This document shows, one piece after another, positions 23,039 through 27,963 of a stretch of 27,963 nucleotides of DNA (its first letter is position 1; each line of letters begins with the position of its first letter). The DNA is from Calidifontimicrobium sp035325925 (GTDB lineage Bacteria > Pseudomonadota > Gammaproteobacteria > Burkholderiales > Burkholderiaceae_C). The translations under genes and the position numbers were made by a program. The notes under the pieces were generated by a model that worked only from the letters and a program-made list of their open reading frames with translations, ran no database searches and had not been told where the DNA came from. The DNA lies in the NCBI RefSeq assembly GCF_035325925.1, contig NZ_DAOKZA010000049.1, forward strand, positions 1-27,963, read 5' to 3'.

Positions 23039-25684
23039 ATGAGCAAAACGCTGATCATTGCCGAGAAACCCAGCGTCGCACAGGACATCGTGCGCGCGCT
23101 GACGCCCGTGGCGGGCAAGTTCGACAAGCACGACGATCACTTCGAGAACGAGCGCTACGTCGTCACCTCGGCGGTGGGCCACCTCGTCGAGATCAAGGCG
23201 CCCGAGGCGTACGACGTGAAGCGCGGCAAGTGGAGCTTCGCGCACCTGCCGGTGATCCCGCCGCACTTCGAGCTGGCGCCGATCGACAAGGCCAAGACCC
23301 GCCTGAACGCCGTCGTCAGGCAGGTGCGGCGCAAGGATGTGGGCGAGATCATCAACGCCTGCGACGCCGGCCGCGAGGGCGAGCTGATCTTCCGCCTGAT
23401 CGTGCAGTACGCCGGCAGCGAGAAGAAGCCCATCGACAAGCCGATCCGGCGGCTGTGGCTGCAGAGCATGACGCCGCAGGCGATCCGCGACGGCTTCGCG
23501 GCGCTGCGCGACGACCGCCAGATGCAGGGCCTCGCCGCCGCGGCGCGCAGCCGCAGCGAGGCCGACTGGCTGGTCGGCATCAACGGCACGCGCGCGATGA
23601 CGGCGTTCAACTCGCGCGATGGCGGCTTCTTCCTGACCACCGTCGGGCGCGTGCAGACGCCCACGCTGTCGATCGTCGTCGAGCGCGAGGAGAAGATCCG
23701 CCGGCACGTCGCGCGGCCGTACTGGGAGGTCAAGGCCACGTTCGACGCGCAGGCGGGCACCTACGACGGCAAGTGGTTCGACCCCGCGTTCAAGCGCGAC
23801 GACGACCCCGACCGCCGCGCCGACCGCGTGTGGGACGAGGCCACCGCGCAGGCCATCGCCGACGCCTGTCGCGGCCAGCCGGCCAGCGTGGTCGAGGAGG
23901 CCAAGCCGAGCACCCAGGCCAGCCCGCTGCTGTACGACCTGACGACGCTGCAGCGCGAGGCCAACGGGCGCTTCGGCTTCAGCGCGAAGACCACGCTGTC
24001 GCTGGCGCAGGCGCTGTACGAGAAGCACAAGGTGCTGACCTACCCGCGCACCGACTCGCGCCACCTGCCCGAGGACTACCTCGCCGTCGTCAAGAAGACG
24101 TTCGAGACGATCGCTGACGAGGACCTGCCCGGTCCGCTGCGCGAGCTGTCGAAGCACGCGCGCGTGGCGCTGCGCGAGGGCTACGTCAAGCCGGGCAAGC
24201 GCGTGTTCGACAACGCCAAGGTGTCGGACCACTTCGCGATCATCCCGACGCTGCAGGCGCCCAAGGCGCTCTCCGAGGCCGAGGCCAAGCTGTACGACCT
24301 GGTCGTCAAGCGTTTCCTCGCCGTGTTCTACCCGAGCGCCGAGTACCTGGTGACCACGCGCACCAGCACCGTGGCGCGCGACGGCCGGTCGTACGCGTTC
24401 CAGACCAACGGCAAGGTGCTGGTCAAGCCGGGCTGGCTCGCCGTCTACGGCAAGGAGGCGCAGGAGGAGGACGCGAACCTGGTGCCGGTGGCCCCCGGCG
24501 AGGTCGTGCGCACCGAGAGCGTCGACGTGGTCGCGCTGAAGACCCGCCCGCCCGCGCGCTACACCGAGGCCACGCTGCTCAGCGCGATGGAAGGCGCCGG
24601 CAAGCTGATCGACGACGACGAGCTGCGCGAGGCGATGGCCGAGAAGGGGCTGGGCACGCCGGCCACGCGCGCGGCGATCATCGAGGGGCTGATCGCCGAG
24701 AAGTACCTGTACCGCGAGGGCCGGGAGCTGGTGCCCACCGCGAAGGCGTTCCAGCTGATGACGCTGCTGCGCGGGCTCGACGTCGAGGACCTGACCCGCC
24801 CCGACCTGACCGGCAACTGGGAGTACCAGCTCGCGCAGATGGAGCACGGCCGGCTTTCGCGCGACGCCTTCATGGCCGAGATCGCGAAGATGGCCGAGCG
24901 CATCGTGAAGAAGGCCAAGGAGTACGACCGCGACACGATCCCCGGCGACTACGCGACGCTGGCCACGCCGTGCCCGAACTGCGGCGGCGTCGTGAAGGAG
25001 AACTACCGCCGTTTCGCGTGCACCGGCGCCGACGGCGCGAGCCCGGTCAAAGGCGGCGCCGATGGCGCCGCGCAGGGCTGCGGCTTCAGCATCACGAAGA
25101 TCCCGGCCGGGCGCGCGTTCGAGACCGCCGAGGCCGAGGCCTTGCTGCGCGACAAGCGCATCGGCCCGCTCGAGGGCTTCCGCTCGAAGGCCGGCTGGCC
25201 GTTCACCGCCGAGCTGCGCCTGGTGCGCGACGACGAGATCGACAACTGGAAGCTCGAGTTCGACTTCGGCGACGACGCGAAGCAGGCCGAAGGCGCCGGC
25301 GAGCCGGTCGACTTCTCCGGCCAGAGCCCGCTCGGCGCGTGTCCGAAGTGCCGCGGCCACGTCTACGAGCACGGCACGAACTACGTCTGCGAGCACGGCG
25401 TCGGCGCGCACCCGACCTGCGACTTCAAGAGCGGCAAGATCATCCTGCAGCAGCCGGTGCCGCGCGAGCAGCTGAGCAAGCTGCTCGCCGAGGGGCGCAC
25501 CGACCTGCTCGAGAACTTCGTCTCCAACAAGACGCGGCGCAAGTTCAAGGCGCGGCTGGCATGGGACGCGAAGGAGGGCAAGGTCGGCTTCGAGTTCGAG
25601 CCGCGCGCCGCCAAGGCGGCCAAGACGGCTGCGCCGGCGAGGCAGGCTGCGGCGAAGCGGCCGGCGGCGAAGAAGTCGGCATAG
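23039..25684 (+). CDS. topB: DNA topoisomerase III
   Basis: An 881-residue type IA topoisomerase that relaxes and decatenates DNA through a transient 5'-phosphotyrosine link. The TOPRIM domain begins with LIIAEKPSVAQDIV, and its acidic metal site is ACDAGREGELIFRL. The active-site Tyr335 is in LTYPRTDSRHLPEDY. Two C-terminal zinc-binding modules follow: CPNCGG from residue 645 with a later Cys pair, and CPKCRG to HPTCDFKSG. The last 26 residues (856-881) are a Lys/Ala-rich tail, a common DNA-affinity extension on betaproteobacterial topoisomerases. The ATG at 23039 is chosen because conserved sequence starts immediately (SKTLIIAEK), while the earlier in-frame ATG at 22943 would translate the Z-DNA-prone region. 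The Shine-Dalgarno is weak. Confidence 0.96.
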   Translation: MSKTLIIAEKPSVAQDIVRALTPVAGKFDKHDDHFENERYVVTSAVGHLVEIKAPEAYDVKRGKWSFAHLPVIPPHFELAPIDKAKTRLNAVVRQVRRKDVGEIINACDAGREGELIFRLIVQYAGSEKKPIDKPIRRLWLQSMTPQAIRDGFAALRDDRQMQGLAAAARSRSEADWLVGINGTRAMTAFNSRDGGFFLTTVGRVQTPTLSIVVEREEKIRRHVARPYWEVKATFDAQAGTYDGKWFDPAFKRDDDPDRRADRVWDEATAQAIADACRGQPASVVEEAKPSTQASPLLYDLTTLQREANGRFGFSAKTTLSLAQALYEKHKVLTYPRTDSRHLPEDYLAVVKKTFETIADEDLPGPLRELSKHARVALREGYVKPGKRVFDNAKVSDHFAIIPTLQAPKALSEAEAKLYDLVVKRFLAVFYPSAEYLVTTRTSTVARDGRSYAFQTNGKVLVKPGWLAVYGKEAQEEDANLVPVAPGEVVRTESVDVVALKTRPPARYTEATLLSAMEGAGKLIDDDELREAMAEKGLGTPATRAAIIEGLIAEKYLYREGRELVPTAKAFQLMTLLRGLDVEDLTRPDLTGNWEYQLAQMEHGRLSRDAFMAEIAKMAERIVKKAKEYDRDTIPGDYATLATPCPNCGGVVKENYRRFACTGADGASPVKGGADGAAQGCGFSITKIPAGRAFETAEAEALLRDKRIGPLEGFRSKAGWPFTAELRLVRDDEIDNWKLEFDFGDDAKQAEGAGEPVDFSGQSPLGACPKCRGHVYEHGTNYVCEHGVGAHPTCDFKSGKIILQQPVPREQLSKLLAEGRTDLLENFVSNKTRRKFKARLAWDAKEGKVGFEFEPRAAKAAKTAAPARQAAAKRPAAKKSA

Positions 25685-25738
25685 CGCGATGGTGCTGCGG
25701 GCGACGGCCGTCGGCGCGTCGCGGGGGGCGGTCCGGCC

Positions 25739-26707
25739 GTGACCGCCGACGTCGCGTTCAAACTGCTGGCGATCGTGCTCACCGTCGGCCTCGGCTGGGC
25801 CGCGGCGCGGGCGCGCTGGCTCGGCGACGCCGACGGCAGCGCCACCGCGGTGCGCGTGCTGTCGGCCGTCACGTTCAACCTGTTCGTGCCGGCGCTGCTG
25901 TTTCGCACGATGGCGCGGCTCGACCTCGCGGCGCTGCCGGGACGCACGATCGCCGCATACTTCGTGCCCGCCTGCGCCTGGCTGCTCGTCGTCTACGCGC
26001 TGCAGCGCCGGCGCGCGGCGGCGCACGGCCCGGCGGCACCGGCCACGCGCGCGATCGGGGCGACCTACGGCAACGCGGTGCAGCTCGGCATCCCGGTGTC
26101 GGCGGCGCTGTTCGGCGAGACCGGGCTCGGCGTGCACCTCGCGCTCGTCGCGGTGCACGGGCTGATCCTGCTGACCCTGCTGACGGTGCTCGTCGAGGCC
26201 GACCTCGCGAGCGCCGACCGGCGCGCCAGCTGGACGGCGACGCTGCGCAGCACGGTGCGCAACACCGTGATCCACCCGGTGGTGCTGCCGGTGCTGCTCG
26301 GGCTGGCCTGGAACCTGACCTCGCTCGGGCTGCACCCGGTCGTCGACCAGACCCTGCAGGGGCTCGGCGCCGCCGTGGTCCCGGTGTGCCTGGTGCTCAT
26401 CGGCGCGTCGCTGCAGGCCTACGGGCTGCGCGGCGGCCTGCGCGGCGCGGCGATGCTGTCGGCGGCCAAGCTGCTCGTGCTGCCGGCGCTGGTGCTGGTG
26501 ACCGCGCGCTGGGGATTCGGGCTGGACGGCACGGCGCTGGCCGTCGTCGTGATGATGGCCGCGCTGCCGGTGGGCAACAACGCGCTGCTGTTCGCGCAGC
26601 GCTACGGCACGCTGCAGGGCGAGGCGACGGCGGCGATCGTGCTGTCGACGCTGGCCTTCGCCGCCACCGCATCGCTGTGGCTCGCGGCGCTGGCCGCGCT
26701 CGGCTGA
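25739..26707 (+). CDS. Auxin efflux carrier (AEC) family transporter
   Basis: A 322-residue inner-membrane carrier with about ten hydrophobic helices arranged as two five-helix halves around a short cytoplasmic loop (ADLASADRRASW). The first half has the family asparagine motif TFNLFVPALLFRTM, and GATYGNAVQLGIPVSAALFG in its centre; the second half has VPVCLVLIGASLQAYG and ALPVGNNALLFAQRYG. Bacterial AEC proteins move small organic acids such as malate or malonate; the substrate is not evident here. The start is GTG at 25739 behind a G-rich stretch. It lies 54 nt after topB, with proA 34 nt later. Confidence 0.88.
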   Translation: MTADVAFKLLAIVLTVGLGWAAARARWLGDADGSATAVRVLSAVTFNLFVPALLFRTMARLDLAALPGRTIAAYFVPACAWLLVVYALQRRRAAAHGPAAPATRAIGATYGNAVQLGIPVSAALFGETGLGVHLALVAVHGLILLTLLTVLVEADLASADRRASWTATLRSTVRNTVIHPVVLPVLLGLAWNLTSLGLHPVVDQTLQGLGAAVVPVCLVLIGASLQAYGLRGGLRGAAMLSAAKLLVLPALVLVTARWGFGLDGTALAVVVMMAALPVGNNALLFAQRYGTLQGEATAAIVLSTLAFAATASLWLAALAALG

Positions 26708-26729
26708 TGCGCCCGGCCGCGGCCTTTGG

Positions 26730-26735
26730 GACAAT
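26730..26735 (+). promoter_or_regulatory. -10-like hexamer (GACAAT) before proA
   Basis: The hexamer ends 6 nt before the proA ATG, so the transcript would begin at or beside the start codon. No Shine-Dalgarno or convincing -35 element is present. Confidence 0.4.
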
Positions 26736-26741
26736 CGGCGC

Positions 26742-27963
26742 ATGACGCCCACCGACATCCCTGCCTACATGGCGCACGTCGGCGCCGCGGCTCGCGCCGC
26801 GTCGCGCGCGATGGCCGCGGCCCCGACGGCGGCCAAGGACGCCGCGCTGCGCGCGCTGGCGCGCCGGCTGCGGGCCGACGCGCAGGCGCTGCAGGCCGAC
26901 AACGCCAAGGACATCGCCGCCGCCGAGGCCGCGGGGCTGGCCGCGCCGCTGGTCGACCGGCTGCGGCTGACGCCGAAGGTTATCGACACGGTCGCCGATG
27001 GCTGCGAGCAGATCGCCGCGATGCCCGACCCGATCGGCGAGATCACCGACGTCAAGCGCCGCCCGAGCGGCATCGGCGTGGGGCGCATGCGCGTGCCGCT
27101 GGGCGTGTTCGGCATGATCTACGAGAGCCGGCCGAACGTGACGATCGAGGCGGCGTCGCTGGCGATCAAGAGCGGCAACGCCTGCATCCTGCGCGGCGGC
27201 TCGGAGGCGATCCACTCGAACCGCGCGCTGTGGCGGCGCGTGCAGGCCGCCCTGGCCGACGCCGGCCTGCCGGGAGACGCGGTGCAGCTCGTCGAGACCA
27301 CCGACCGCGCCGCGGTGGGGCGGCTGATCGCGATGCCCGAGCACGTCGACGTGATCATCCCGCGCGGCGGCAAGAGCCTGATCGAGCGCATCAGCCGCGA
27401 GGCGAAGGTGCCGGTGATCAAGCACCTCGACGGCAACTGCCACGTCTACGTCGACGCCGAAGTCGACCTCGAACTCGCCGTCAAGGTCACCGACAACGCG
27501 AAGACGCAGAAGTACAGCCCGTGCAACGCGGCCGAGAGCCTGCTCGTGCACGCGGCGCAGGCCGACGCCTTCCTGCCGCGCATCGGCGCGGTGTTCGCCG
27601 CCAAGGGCGTCGAGATGCGCTGCTGCCCGCGCAGCAAGGCGGCGCTGCAGGCGGTGCCCGGCGCGACGCTGGTCGACGCCACCGAGCAGGACTGGGCCGA
27701 GGAGTACCTCGCGCCGGTCGTCAGCGTGAAGGTCGTCGACTCGATCGACGAGGCGATCGCGCACGTCAACCGCTGGGGATCGCACCACACCGACGCGATC
27801 CTCACCACGCACCACCCGAACGCGATGCGCTTCCTGCGCGAGGTCGACTCGGCCAGCGTGATGGTCAACGCCAGCACGCGTTTTGCCGACGGCTTCGAGT
27901 ACGGGTTGGGCGCCGAGATCGGCATCTCCACCGACAAGCTGCACGCGCGCGGGCCGGTCGGGC
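26742..27963 (+). CDS. proA: Gamma-glutamyl phosphate reductase (3' end outside window)
   Basis: The first 407 residues of an enzyme normally about 417-425 long, so only the extreme C-terminus is missing. It reduces gamma-glutamyl phosphate with NADPH to glutamate semialdehyde, the second step of proline synthesis. Motifs: VPLGVFGMIYESRPNVTIEAA, shown as GVFGMIYESRPNVT, then KSGNACILRGGSEA, IPRGGKSLIERI, HLDGNCHVYVD, and the catalytic Cys261 in KYSPCNAAESLLVH. The family's more common context around the Cys is GVCNAMETLL, so SPCNAAESLL is a mild variant. The end has the conserved FADGFEYGLGAEIGISTDKLHARGPVG. The ATG lacks a Shine-Dalgarno; the first residues match the usual start of the family. 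Confidence 0.95.
   Translation, partial: MTPTDIPAYMAHVGAAARAASRAMAAAPTAAKDAALRALARRLRADAQALQADNAKDIAAAEAAGLAAPLVDRLRLTPKVIDTVADGCEQIAAMPDPIGEITDVKRRPSGIGVGRMRVPLGVFGMIYESRPNVTIEAASLAIKSGNACILRGGSEAIHSNRALWRRVQAALADAGLPGDAVQLVETTDRAAVGRLIAMPEHVDVIIPRGGKSLIERISREAKVPVIKHLDGNCHVYVDAEVDLELAVKVTDNAKTQKYSPCNAAESLLVHAAQADAFLPRIGAVFAAKGVEMRCCPRSKAALQAVPGATLVDATEQDWAEEYLAPVVSVKVVDSIDEAIAHVNRWGSHHTDAILTTHHPNAMRFLREVDSASVMVNASTRFADGFEYGLGAEIGISTDKLHARGPVG

Noticed and set aside
22382..26758. A very long open frame on the minus strand continuing upstream from the SET gene across topB and the AEC gene
   Set aside because: Its extension is antisense to well-recognised genes and consists of Arg/Ala/Gln/His-rich sequence, typical of open frames caused by high GC. 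Only the SET part is real.

Overview
The window is very GC-rich (above 70% by eye) and tightly packed, with short intergenic gaps and several GTG starts. Gene content (a LivKGFHM-type importer, a UbiH-family hydroxylase, MurU, tkt-gap, topB beside a SET-domain gene, a BirA without a DNA-binding domain, proA) and composition suggest a betaproteobacterium of order Burkholderiales, perhaps the Leptothrix/Rubrivivax group. That placement is inference; no rRNA or tRNA gene is present to confirm it.

Layout. 1-2429: the C-terminal part of a sigma-54 enhancer-binding protein, a small CopD-like membrane protein, and a convergent YeeE/TsuA-type sulfur transporter. 2430-9159: an importer operon (binding protein, two ATPases, two permeases) followed by an alpha/beta hydrolase, read from a near-consensus sigma-54 promoter with an NtrC-like palindrome beside it. 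The operon carries two oddities: a 0.6-kb structured, apparently noncoding segment between the two permease genes, and a 60-bp tandem repeat that forms a 41-codon ORF coupled by ATGA and GTGA overlaps to both its neighbours.

9171-12781: a divergent pair, an iron-type alcohol dehydrogenase and a 705-residue protein whose C-terminal half resembles cyanobacterial acyl-ACP reductase and whose N-terminal 300 residues I do not recognise. Both carry basic, Ala-rich, histone-H1-like tails, and a palindrome lies in the 62-bp gap between them. This possible acyl-ACP to aldehyde to alcohol module is the best candidate here for an undescribed system. 12793-15805: UbiH-family hydroxylase, aldo/keto reductase and MurU. 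15961-19048: transketolase and GAPDH, closed by a good terminator. 19186-21150: a secreted subtilisin-like protease with a Gly-rich C-terminal sorting-type anchor. 21155-22930: a SET-domain methyltransferase, BirA and a small membrane protein on the minus strand, divergent from topB (23039-25684). 25739 to the end: an auxin-efflux-type carrier and proA, which runs off the window.

Several genes lack a Shine-Dalgarno sequence and have a -10-like hexamer 6-8 nt before the ATG, suggesting leaderless transcripts. I saw no CRISPR array, tRNA, rRNA, transposase or integrase.
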